Source: Amycolatopsis anabasis
Lineage (GTDB): Bacteria > Actinomycetota > Actinomycetes > Mycobacteriales > Pseudonocardiaceae
Assembly: GCF_009765355.1 (NCBI RefSeq)
Contig: NZ_VTHK01000032.1
Coordinates: 52,938 to 116,937, forward strand
DNA: 64,000 nucleotides
Direction of reading: 5' to 3'
Shown here: positions 57,816-64,000 of the stretch, one piece after another
Layout: each line of letters opens with the position of its first letter
How positions within the stretch are numbered: the stretch's first letter is position 1
Notes under the pieces: model-generated
Told to the model about the DNA's origin: nothing
Databases searched by the model: none
What the model saw: only the letters and a program-made list of their open reading frames with translations
Made by a program: the position numbers and the translations under genes

Positions 57816-60800
57816 GCTGACCGAACTGTGGCCGCTCTCCCCGTTGCAGGAGGGCATGCTGTTCCTCGCCTCCTTCGACGACCCGGACTCCGGCGGGCTG
57901 GACGTCTACGTCACCCAGCAACTGCTCGACCTGCGGGACGCCGACGCGGACCGGCTGCGCCGCGCCGCGGGCGCCCTGCTGCGCCGCCACCCGAACCTCA
58001 CCGCCGGGTTCCGGTACCTGAGCACCGGCCGCGCGGTGCAGTACGTCGGCACCGGGCCTGCCCTGGACTGGCAGGTGGCCGAACTGACCGGGGAGGATCC
58101 GCTCGCCGAGAAACGCGTCGCGGAACTCGCCGCCGAGGAGCGGATCCGCCCGTTCGACCTCGACCGCCCGCCGCTGGTCCGATTCCTGCTGTTCGACCTC
58201 GGCCCGGCCGGGCACCGGCTGCTGATCACCAGTCACCACATCGTGCTCGACGGGTGGTCCGCGCCGCTGCTCGGCCAGGAGCTGCTGGACCTCTACGCCG
58301 ATCCCGCGGCGCTGCCGCGCCCGCGGCCGTACCGGAACTTCCTGGAATGGCTGGGAAAGCAGGACCGCGAAGCCGCGACCCGGGCGTGGCGTGCCGCGTT
58401 GTCCGATGTGGAGGGTCCGTGCCTGCTCGCCCCGGGGGCGGGCCGGGTGGGCTCCCTGCCGGAGAAGCTCACCGCACGGCTGAGCGAGGAGCGGACGGAC
58501 CGGCTCACCGCCTGGGCGCGCGACTCCGGTCTGACGCTCAACACCGTCGTCCAGGGACTGTGGGCCCTGCTGCTCGGGCACCGCACCGGGCGGCGGGACG
58601 TGGTGTTCGGCGCGACCGTGTCCGGGCGCCCGGCCGATCTCGCCGGGGCCGACCGGATGATCGGGTTGTTCATCAACACCCTGCCGGTGCGGATCACGAC
58701 CCGTCCCGCCGAAACGGTCGCCGCATTCCTGGCCCGGATCCAGGACGAGCAGGCCGCGCTGCTCGATCACCAGTACCTGAGCCTGGCCGAGATCCAGCGA
58801 CTCGCCGGAACCGGGGAACTGTTCGACACCCTGGTGATCTTCCAGAGCTATCCGGTCGACACCGAAGCGCTGCGCGAGAGCCAGCGGTCCGCGGGCATCC
58901 GGGTCGCCGGGGTGGACGCCGAGGACGCCACGCACTACCCGCTGACCGTCGTCGCCGCGCCCGGCCCCCGGTTCGAGCTGATCCTCGAATACCGCCCGGA
59001 ACTGCTCGCCGCCGAGGACGTGCGCGCGCTCGCCGACACCTTCACCGGGCTGCTCGGCGCGCTGCCGGAGCTGGCGGACCGCCCGTTCGCCCGCGTCGAT
59101 CCGCTCGGTCCCGGCGAGCGCACCCGGATCGTGCGGACCTGGAACCGGACCGAGCTACCGGTGCCCGAAACGACCGTGGTGACCGCGTTCACCGAGCAGG
59201 CGCGCCGGACACCGGACGCGCTCGCGGTCCGCGGCGGCGACCGGGCGCTGACCTACCGCGAACTCGACGAGCGGTCGAACGCCGCGGCCCGGCTGCTGAT
59301 CGCCCGCGGAGCCGGGCCGGAACGGCTGATCGCGCTGAGCCTGCGGCGCACCGAGCGGTTCCCGGTCGCCATCCTGGGCGTGCTGAAGTCCGGCGCCGCC
59401 TACCTGCCGCTCGATCCGGACCATCCCGCGCAGCGGAGTGCGGAGATCCTCGCCGACGCGAAACCGGTCCTCGCGATCACCGACGGCGGCCCGCTCGAGG
59501 GCCTGCCCGCGCTGACGTTCGACGAGATGGAGCGCTCGGCGGTGGCCACCGGGCCGATCACCGACGCCGAACGCGGGCGGCCGCTGCTGCCCGCGCATCC
59601 GGTGTACGTCATCTACACGTCCGGTTCCACCGGGCGTCCCAAGGGCGTGGTCGTCCCGCACCGGAACATCCTGAACCTGTTCGCCAACCACGACCGCGAG
59701 GTGTTCCAGCCCGCGCTGGCCCGCACCGGCCGCCCGGCGCTGCGCATCGCCCACATCTGGTCGTTCGCGTTCGACGCTTCCTGGCAGCCCATGCTCGGCC
59801 TGCTCGGCGGGCACGAACTGCACGTCGTGGACGAGGACACGCGGACCGACGCCGAAGCGCTGGCCGCGTTCCTGGCCGAGCGCGGGATCGACTTCGCCGA
59901 GGTGACCCCCGGCCATTTCGCCCAGCTCGCCGCCGCCGGGCTGGTCCGCGACGGGCGCTGCGCGCTGACCGTCGTCGGGGTCGGCGGCGAGGCGGTGCCC
60001 GCTCCACTGTGGACGGAAATCCGCGGCTACCCGGGCAGCGAGGGGTTCAACTTCTACGGGCCGACCGAGTGCACGGTGGACACCGTGGTCGCCCGCATGG
60101 CGGAGACGCGGGAGCCGTTGCTCGGTCGTCCGGTCGCGAACACCCGGGCCTACCTGCTCGACCACGCGCTCCGGCCGGTCGCGCCGGGGACCACGGGTGA
60201 GCTGTACCTGGCGGGCGACCAGCTCGCCCGGGGTTACCTCGGCGCGGCCGCGCTCACCGCTCGCCGGTTCGTGGCCGATCCCTTCGCCGGGCCGGGGGAG
60301 AGGATGTACCGGACCGGGGATCTGGCGCGCTGGACCGAGGACGGCCGGATCGTCTTCCTCGGCCGCGCGGACGACCAGGTCAAGGTGCGGGGACACCGGG
60401 TCGAGCTCGCCGAGATCGAAACCTGCCTCGCCGATCACCCCGCGGTGTCCGAGGCGCAGGTCGTCGCGCGCCGGATCGGCGGAGCCCAGCGGCTGGTGGG
60501 CTACGCCGTAGCGTCCGAAGTGGACGGCCCGGCGCTGCGTGCCCACCTCGCGGCGCGGTTGCCCGACTACCTGGTGCCGGTGGCGGTGGTGGTGCTGGAG
60601 AGGTTCCCGGTGACGCCCAACGGGAAGATCGACCGGGCCGCACTGGCGACCGCGGACTGGGCGGCACCCGACCCCGCGGGGAGCGGTGGCACGCCACCGA
60701 GGACCCCCACCGAACGCGTCCTGGCGGAGGTTTTCGCGCAGGTGCTCGGGGCTCCTTCGGTGGGCATCGAGGACGACTTCTTCACGCTGGGCGGCGACAG

Positions 60801-62265
60801 CATCCTGTCCATGCAGGCGGTGAGCCGGGCGCGTGCCGCCGGGCTCCGGCTGACACCCCGGCGGATCTTCGAGGCCCGCACGGTCGCCGCGCTCGCCGAA
60901 GCCGTGACCGCGGTGACCGGACCGGCGGCTCCGGTGGCCGCCGAGACCGGGGACTACCCGCCCACGCCGATCATGCTGGCCCAGCGGGAACGCGGTGGCC
61001 CGGTCGGGCGGCTCAGCCAGTACGCGATCTTCCGGGTTCCGGCGGGGATCGACCTGCCGAAGCTGACCGGGGTGCTCGCCGGGTTGCTCAAGCGGCACGC
61101 CGTCCTCCGGGCCCGGGTGGGTCCGGATTGGACGGTCACCGTCCGCCAACCGGACGAGGTGGATCCCGCCGCGCTGCTGCGCCGGGTCGACCGCACCGGC
61201 TCTCGGCTGTCGAACCTGTTCGAAACGGAGTTCGGCGAGTTCGAACGGACCGTGCGCGAACTCGACCCGTTCGCCGGGGAGATGGTGCGTGCGGTGTGGT
61301 TCGACGCGGGCGCGGACCGGCCGGGGCGGTTGCTGCTGATGGTCCACCACTTCGTGATCGACGCGGTGTCCTGGCGCGTGCTCTTCGCCGATCTGGCCGA
61401 ACTCGGCGCCGGGCGGGGTCCGGTGGCCCCGCCGGTGGAGGTTCCGTTCCGGGCCTGGGCGCTGCGGCTGGCGGAGCTCGCGGAGGAGAAACGGGCCGAG
61501 CTGCCCTACTGGCGCGAGGTGGTGACCGGGGCGGACATCCGGCTGGGCGACCGGGAGCTGGATCCGGCCCGCGACACGATCCGCACCGGCCGCAACCGCC
61601 GGGTGACCGTATCCGCGGCCGCCACCCGGGAACTGATCGGCGCGATTCCGGCCGCGTTCGAATGCGGGGTGCAGGACGTGCTGGTCGCCGCCCTGGCCAC
61701 CGCCGCGGCCCGGCACCGGGGCGGCACCGGATTCCTGGTCGACGTCGAAGCGCACGGGCGCGAGGAGAAGTTGATCGGGGACGCGGACCTGTCGCGCACG
61801 GTCGGCTGGTTCACCTCGCTGTACCCGTTCCGGCTCGAGCTGCCCGCGGGAACCGAGCCCGTGCGGGCACTCGCCCGGCAAGCCCGCGAGCGACGGGACT
61901 TCGTGCCGGACAACGGAATCGGATACGGCCTGCTGCGCTACACCGTTGACGCCGGACTGGCGAGCCTGCCCGCCGCCGAGGTGCTGTTCAACTACGTCGG
62001 CCGGTTCGAGGTCGGCGGTGTCCAGGACCAGGACTGGCGCTTGGCCGACGACGAGAACGCGCTCGGCGGGGACGTCGATCCGGACGCGCCCGCGACGCAT
62101 CCGCTCTCGATCAACGCATCGGTCACCGACACCCCGGAGGGACCAACGCTCACCGCGGAATGGTCGTACCTGCCGGAAGTCATCCCCGACGAAATCCTGG
62201 ATTCGATCGCCGATTTCTGGCAGCGGATTCTGGAAAGCCTGGCGTCCGGCGATGCTGATAGTTGA
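53260..62265 (+). CDS. Non-ribosomal peptide synthetase 3 (2 modules, no thioesterase)
   Basis: A 3001-aa NRPS reading C-A-T-E / C-A-T-E. Landmarks: C9 HHLLLDGWS 142, A9 core 617, A9 terminal motif VNAKVDR (usual Gly before the catalytic Lys is Ala) 936, T9 998, E9 HHLVVDG 1180, C10 1525 with HHIVLDGWS 1659, A10 core 2118, T10 2512, E10 HHFVIDAVSW 2696. Pockets read: DVAFIGAVN (unassigned) and DAQEGGFVD (acidic at 278 and 331, possibly a lysine/ornithine-type residue). A10 has the SFAFDASWQPM form of the fourth core motif, which I associate with mycobactin-type lysine modules. The protein stops soon after E10, without the linker seen after other E domains and without TE, reductase or terminal C domain, so release is unexplained. 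GTG 53260 overlaps NRPS 2 as GTGA; a binding-lipoprotein gene follows 22 nt downstream. Confidence 0.97.
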   Translation: MTTARGVQDVLPLSPLQEGLLFLSTWDSEAADVYTVQQVFDLDGPLEPQRMRAAGAALLRRHPNLRAAFRPRKSGETVQVIPHGVELPWEETDLSGTGEPEAALAEALAADRTRRFDLTRPPLVRLRLVRLGAERHRLVFTAHHLLLDGWSGPLIGEELLTLYGTGGDESALPPAPAYRDYLGWLARQDRDAARAAWREALSGLAEPTLLGPDGADRTVAFPEELVLTLPAERTAALTAWARAHRITLNTVLQGLWAVVLGKLTGRRDVVFGTTVSGRPAELSDVDRMIGLFINTLPVRVRLDPGERLGDLLTRVQDAQTALLDHQYLGLAEIQRQTGHGELFDTLTVFQNAPADAGRLRRADEAAGLRVAAVDVRSVTHYPLSLVALPGDELGLVLAYRADVLGADLVRRVGDLLTGLLATLPERAGVRVGSVELTTPEERHRVLTGWNSATLPRAGETLTELFTAQALARPDAPAVEDGDRAVTYGELHGRAARIARLLIGRGIGPERIVGIALNRGLDFLTAMLGVELAGAAYLPLDPEYPADRIAHMLTDADPALVLTGLAAADRLREHDVPLVLLDDPETAAALAALPAGPVDDAERVAPLDPDHPAYLIYTSGSTGKPKGVFVPHRGVPDLVAMFADSVRSGPGCRVLGFASPSFDVSLAELSTQLLVGATAVVVPEESRLGPELAEFAVAHRLTHMFVPPSALGTIPDGSLPPGITVISGTDACTTDLVDRWTREHPMFNAYGPTEATVNATLWRCRAGSPVLIGLPDPNKKAYVLDPDLRPVPPGFAGELYLAGGLARGYFGLPGLTANRFVANPFGAPGDRMYRTGDLVRWTGDGEIEFLGRVDHQVKIRGFRVELGEVETALRKQPGVADAVAVIREDQPGVRRMVAYVVAEAGARPVPAGLRAELAARLPDYAVPAVVVVLDRLPLTVNAKVDRGALATGAEFAPDLSGLVGRTNPRTGEETVLAEAFAAVLGLPSIAVEDDFFGFGGDSILSLQVVARARQAGLRVTPRQIFEHRTVAALAEVAVPVDPAAGTAVSAIGEVPPTPLLAAFRERGGVPARFSQSAVVRTPAGLRAEELGAVLGAVLDRHDALRARLGADGRLHIPHPGTVSAASLLVRVAVDGDPADTVVHEHANTAERALDPAAGILVRAVWFDAGSERPGRLLLVIHHLVVDGVSWRILFADLARAWQAVARNEPPRLDPVPTSVRAWATRLAARVPGHLPELGHWRAVLGGPAARLARRPLNPETDTAGATRDVRITLPADITATMLAGVPRYRASMQDAVLAALAVAITRVRGGDAVLVETEGHGREDDLDLSRTVGWFTTVVPQRLDLAGIDSDTNPGRVLTRVKDARSRVPAHGHGFGILRYLHAESAAELAALGRAEVLVNYLGRFGTDEPGAERDWAPGGRYAGLGGDLDPEVPVTHPLEVNAVVTEQDGEPVLTTTWTYVPDALSEEDVKELTAEWELACMILADHLSTADIGGWSPGDFPLLDLTEDEVDEATAGIAGLTELWPLSPLQEGMLFLASFDDPDSGGLDVYVTQQLLDLRDADADRLRRAAGALLRRHPNLTAGFRYLSTGRAVQYVGTGPALDWQVAELTGEDPLAEKRVAELAAEERIRPFDLDRPPLVRFLLFDLGPAGHRLLITSHHIVLDGWSAPLLGQELLDLYADPAALPRPRPYRNFLEWLGKQDREAATRAWRAALSDVEGPCLLAPGAGRVGSLPEKLTARLSEERTDRLTAWARDSGLTLNTVVQGLWALLLGHRTGRRDVVFGATVSGRPADLAGADRMIGLFINTLPVRITTRPAETVAAFLARIQDEQAALLDHQYLSLAEIQRLAGTGELFDTLVIFQSYPVDTEALRESQRSAGIRVAGVDAEDATHYPLTVVAAPGPRFELILEYRPELLAAEDVRALADTFTGLLGALPELADRPFARVDPLGPGERTRIVRTWNRTELPVPETTVVTAFTEQARRTPDALAVRGGDRALTYRELDERSNAAARLLIARGAGPERLIALSLRRTERFPVAILGVLKSGAAYLPLDPDHPAQRSAEILADAKPVLAITDGGPLEGLPALTFDEMERSAVATGPITDAERGRPLLPAHPVYVIYTSGSTGRPKGVVVPHRNILNLFANHDREVFQPALARTGRPALRIAHIWSFAFDASWQPMLGLLGGHELHVVDEDTRTDAEALAAFLAERGIDFAEVTPGHFAQLAAAGLVRDGRCALTVVGVGGEAVPAPLWTEIRGYPGSEGFNFYGPTECTVDTVVARMAETREPLLGRPVANTRAYLLDHALRPVAPGTTGELYLAGDQLARGYLGAAALTARRFVADPFAGPGERMYRTGDLARWTEDGRIVFLGRADDQVKVRGHRVELAEIETCLADHPAVSEAQVVARRIGGAQRLVGYAVASEVDGPALRAHLAARLPDYLVPVAVVVLERFPVTPNGKIDRAALATADWAAPDPAGSGGTPPRTPTERVLAEVFAQVLGAPSVGIEDDFFTLGGDSILSMQAVSRARAAGLRLTPRRIFEARTVAALAEAVTAVTGPAAPVAAETGDYPPTPIMLAQRERGGPVGRLSQYAIFRVPAGIDLPKLTGVLAGLLKRHAVLRARVGPDWTVTVRQPDEVDPAALLRRVDRTGSRLSNLFETEFGEFERTVRELDPFAGEMVRAVWFDAGADRPGRLLLMVHHFVIDAVSWRVLFADLAELGAGRGPVAPPVEVPFRAWALRLAELAEEKRAELPYWREVVTGADIRLGDRELDPARDTIRTGRNRRVTVSAAATRELIGAIPAAFECGVQDVLVAALATAAARHRGGTGFLVDVEAHGREEKLIGDADLSRTVGWFTSLYPFRLELPAGTEPVRALARQARERRDFVPDNGIGYGLLRYTVDAGLASLPAAEVLFNYVGRFEVGGVQDQDWRLADDENALGGDVDPDAPATHPLSINASVTDTPEGPTLTAEWSYLPEVIPDEILDSIADFWQRILESLASGDADS
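57816..62265 (+). other. NRPS module 10: C - A(Lys/Orn-type?) - T - E, end of line
   Basis: C domain LWPLSPLQEGM with HHIVLDGWS. The A pocket reads D-A-Q-E-G-G-F-V-D, with Glu278 and Asp331 compatible with a cationic or polar side chain. The E domain keeps HHFVIDAVSW and VGWFTSLYPF. An epimerase as the last domain of the last NRPS is unusual. Confidence 0.72.
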
Positions 62266-62273
62266 CCCAAAGC

Positions 62274-62282
62274 AAAAGGAGG
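62274..62282 (+). promoter_or_regulatory. Strong ribosome-binding site deciding the lipoprotein start
   Basis: AAAAGGAGG lies 5 nt before GTG 62288. It fixes that GTG as the start, over an in-frame ATG at 62252 inside the NRPS 3 end. It is stronger than the other sites in the operon, which may allow higher expression of the lipoprotein. Confidence 0.8.
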
Positions 62283-62287
62283 ATGTT

Positions 62288-63256
62288 GTGACAGTTCGCG
62301 TTCATCGGAAGAAGGTGGGCGCCGCGCTGACGGCGGCGATGCTGCTTCTGGCGACGGCCTGCGGCTCCACCGACGAGAACGCCGGCGCGGACGGCGCCAA
62401 GCGGCAGTTCGCGACGCCGAGCGGCACCGTCGAGATCCCCGCGTCGCCCAAGGCCGTCGTCGCGCTCGACCAGTACTCGTACTTCGGCCTGCTCGACGTC
62501 GGTTACCAGCCGAAGGCCACCGCATCCGGTTACAGCGACAGCGCCGCGATCTTCCCGGAGTACGCGGACCAGTACGCGAAGATCCCGAAGGTCGGCAACG
62601 CCCTGGAGATCGACATCGAGCAGGTCGGCGCGCAGGGGCCGGATCTCGTGCTGGGCAACAAGTTCCTCAACCTGGATCGGCACAAGATCGAGGACTACCA
62701 GAAGGTCGCACCCACCGCGATCCTCGGCGGCGCCCCCGGTGAGCCCGGAATCGCCTGGCCCCTCTGGGTGATCGCGGCCGCGGACGCCGTGGGCAAACGT
62801 CCCGAAGCGGAGGCGTTGAAGAAGCGGTACGAGGACCGCGCCGCGGAGATCAAGCAGAAGTACGCCGACAAACTCGCCCGCCTCAAGTTCGCGCTGATCA
62901 ACGGCGGTGGCGGCAAATGGCGCCTCAACCTCGAGGAGTCGTGGGGCGGCACCATCCTCAAGGACCTCGGCGTCCAGTTCGCCCGCGCGGGCATCACCGA
63001 TCCGAAGGACAACACCCCCGAGTTCTCCATCGAGAACCTCGACAAGCTCAACGAAGCCGACGTGATCCTGTACCAGGCCGACTACGCCGGAAAGGCCAGC
63101 GCCGACACCCAGGCGATCATCGATTTGCCCGCATACCAGGGAATCCGGGCAGTCAAGGCGGGTAAGTCCTTCCCCACCGGCAACTTCTACGCCCTGCATT
63201 ACAAGGCCGCGCTCGCCTTCCAGGACGAGATCGAGAAGATCCTCAAGGAGTCCTGA
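62288..63256 (+). CDS. Ferric-siderophore-binding lipoprotein (FecB/FepB-type)
   Basis: A 322-aa substrate-binding protein of the TroA/FecB fold. A positively charged start and hydrophobic core lead to a lipobox ending LATAC, with lipidated Cys25, so it sits on the outer face of the membrane. The body has family features: PKAVVALDQYSYFGLLDVG near the N-terminus, DLVLGN, a long linker helix with PEAEALKKRYEDRAAEIKQ, and LNEADVILYQ in the C-lobe. It should capture the ferric siderophore and pass it to the FecCD pair at 18754-20858. It is the last gene of the iron-box 3 operon, 22 nt after NRPS 3, and its end overlaps the convergent SRPBCC gene by 14 nt. Confidence 0.94.
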   Translation: MTVRVHRKKVGAALTAAMLLLATACGSTDENAGADGAKRQFATPSGTVEIPASPKAVVALDQYSYFGLLDVGYQPKATASGYSDSAAIFPEYADQYAKIPKVGNALEIDIEQVGAQGPDLVLGNKFLNLDRHKIEDYQKVAPTAILGGAPGEPGIAWPLWVIAAADAVGKRPEAEALKKRYEDRAAEIKQKYADKLARLKFALINGGGGKWRLNLEESWGGTILKDLGVQFARAGITDPKDNTPEFSIENLDKLNEADVILYQADYAGKASADTQAIIDLPAYQGIRAVKAGKSFPTGNFYALHYKAALAFQDEIEKILKES

Positions 63257-63680
63257 CCCGTTCGTCGAACTGCGCGAGCACCTGCGGCCACGCCTGCCGA
63301 TGCGCCTCCTGGGATTCCTGGTCCGGAAAACCCGCATGCGTCAGCCGTGCACGGGTCCCATCGCCCTCGGCGGACAGTTCGACGGTGACCACGGTTTCGC
63401 GGCCGCCGGTCCCGGAGGTGACCCAGGTCAGCTCGACCAGACGCTCCGGAACCAGCCGCAGAAACCGGCCGCAGTGCGGGTGTCGCGTACCGGCGTACTC
63501 GGTTTCGAAGAAGAAGGGAACGTCGACCTCGGGTTTCATCAGCACCGAGCCCGAGGCGGCGAACCAGACATCGAACCGTTCGGTCCAGGCACGGTAGACC
63601 GCGACCGGACGCGCGGTCAGGGTGCGCTCAACCGTCACGCTCCACGGCCGCGACGACAGATCCGGCGTACGTTGGGGCAT
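63243..63680 (-). CDS. SRPBCC / AHSA1-domain protein
   Basis: A 145-aa START-like (SRPBCC) protein of the AHSA1/YndB type. It begins VTVERTLTARPVAVYRAWTE, the usual first strand and helix, and contains the central RFLRLVPERLVELTWV and the C-terminal helix HRQAWPQVLAQFDERV. Such proteins bind hydrophobic ligands in a cavity; the real role is unknown. ATG 63680 has GGGGAGG about 10 nt upstream. It converges on the lipoprotein gene with a 14-nt overlap and most likely marks the edge of the siderophore locus. Confidence 0.85.
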   Translation of the reverse strand: MPQRTPDLSSRPWSVTVERTLTARPVAVYRAWTERFDVWFAASGSVLMKPEVDVPFFFETEYAGTRHPHCGRFLRLVPERLVELTWVTSGTGGRETVVTVELSAEGDGTRARLTHAGFPDQESQEAHRQAWPQVLAQFDERVRTP

Positions 63681-63718
63681 GGACCTGACCTCCCCTGGAG
63701 TGCGGATATTCCCGATCG

Positions 63719-63750
63719 TCTATATTCCAGGTTGAGCATGTAGATGTCAA
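63719..63750 (-). promoter_or_regulatory. Possible promoter of the SRPBCC gene
   Basis: On the minus strand a perfect TTGACA (63750-63745) is followed by TATAGA (63724-63719). The spacer is 20 nt, longer than ideal, so this is tentative. Confidence 0.3.
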
Positions 63751-64000
63751 ACGGGACCGCGAGCGATCCGGCGTGGGCGGTGATGCTGTGCTGGCTGCGC
63801 GGTTGGAGTCGGCGCATACGATCGTGGACTCGGTGCACCTGCGCGGGGGACGCGGTAGCTGGTCGAGCGCTTAGCCTGGATGTGCGGACTTGCGGCTACG
63901 GGTGCGTCATGAACGTCGCGCTGACATCCACTTGAACTGATTCTATGTGCGGGGTTCGTGGAGTGGTTCGGGTTGGCTGGTGTATGTGCTGCCGGTGGGT
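63751..64000. other. No gene recognised at the window end
   Basis: Short open frames exist on both strands (for example 63744-63935 plus and 63635-63838 minus), but their composition is weak, they have no convincing ribosome-binding sites and their translations match no family I know. Codon bias is lower than in the neighbouring genes. It may be spacer or the decayed edge of a gene outside the window. Confidence 0.4.

Noticed and set aside
63744..63935. Short plus-strand open frame at the window end.
   Set aside because: Cys/Trp/Arg-rich translation, no homology I recognise, weak coding bias and it crosses a likely minus-strand promoter.

Overview
The window is very GC-rich, with strong third-codon G/C, many GTG/TTG starts and tight ATGA/GTGA gene overlaps. 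This points to a high-GC actinomycete, most likely one of the Pseudonocardiaceae. An Amycolatopsis-like genome is my guess, from the style of the intergenic repeats and the recurrent TCCACWGTGGA palindrome; I could not check this against a database. Nearly the whole window is an iron-regulated non-ribosomal peptide siderophore locus.

Layout. (1) 131-10213 is a mixed left flank. It holds a LAL/LuxR regulator, a convergent MerR-type regulator with a palindrome at its 5' end, an acyl-CoA-dehydrogenase-fold flavoprotein, a large class III aminotransferase, a bicovalent-FAD (BBE-type) oxidase, an MFS permease and a TetR regulator. (2) 10388-13956 is an iron-box-controlled pair of fused permease-ATPase ABC half-transporters; a TetR-type palindrome lies next to its iron box. 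(3) 13957-14460 is a gene-free stretch with a 284-bp structured element bounded by 17-bp perfect inverted repeats, followed by a second iron box. (4) 14461-20858 is an uptake and efflux operon: siderophore-interacting flavoprotein (SIP), a second and asymmetric ABC pair, and two FecCD permeases. (5) 20895-63256 is a third iron box and one unidirectional 42-kb operon: MbtH, a Tat-exported multicopper oxidase, three giant NRPSs (5464, 4560 and 3001 aa) and a siderophore-binding lipoprotein. (6) 63243-64000 is a convergent SRPBCC/AHSA1 gene and an unassigned end.

How the genes work together. Iron limitation would relieve a DtxR/IdeR/DmdR-type repressor at three boxes at once. That would switch on peptide synthesis (MbtH plus 10 NRPS modules), transport (two ABC pairs, two FecCD permeases, lipoprotein) and iron release (SIP). 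The assembly line is C-A(Gly)-T, C-A(Ser)-T-E, C-A-T-E, C-A-T-E | C-A(Ser-like)-T, C-A(basic?)-T, C-A(Ser)-T-E, C-A(Ser)-T | C-A-T-E, C-A-T-E. It opens with an EntF/DhbF-like starter C domain, so the product should carry an N-terminal acyl or aryl cap.

The unusual points are these. Ten modules is long for a siderophore. There is no thioesterase and the last gene ends in an epimerase. Two modules look epimerising but have no E domain. No hydroxamate or catecholate genes are present. A secreted copper oxidase sits inside the biosynthetic operon. I could not assign about half of the adenylation pockets, so the product remains open.
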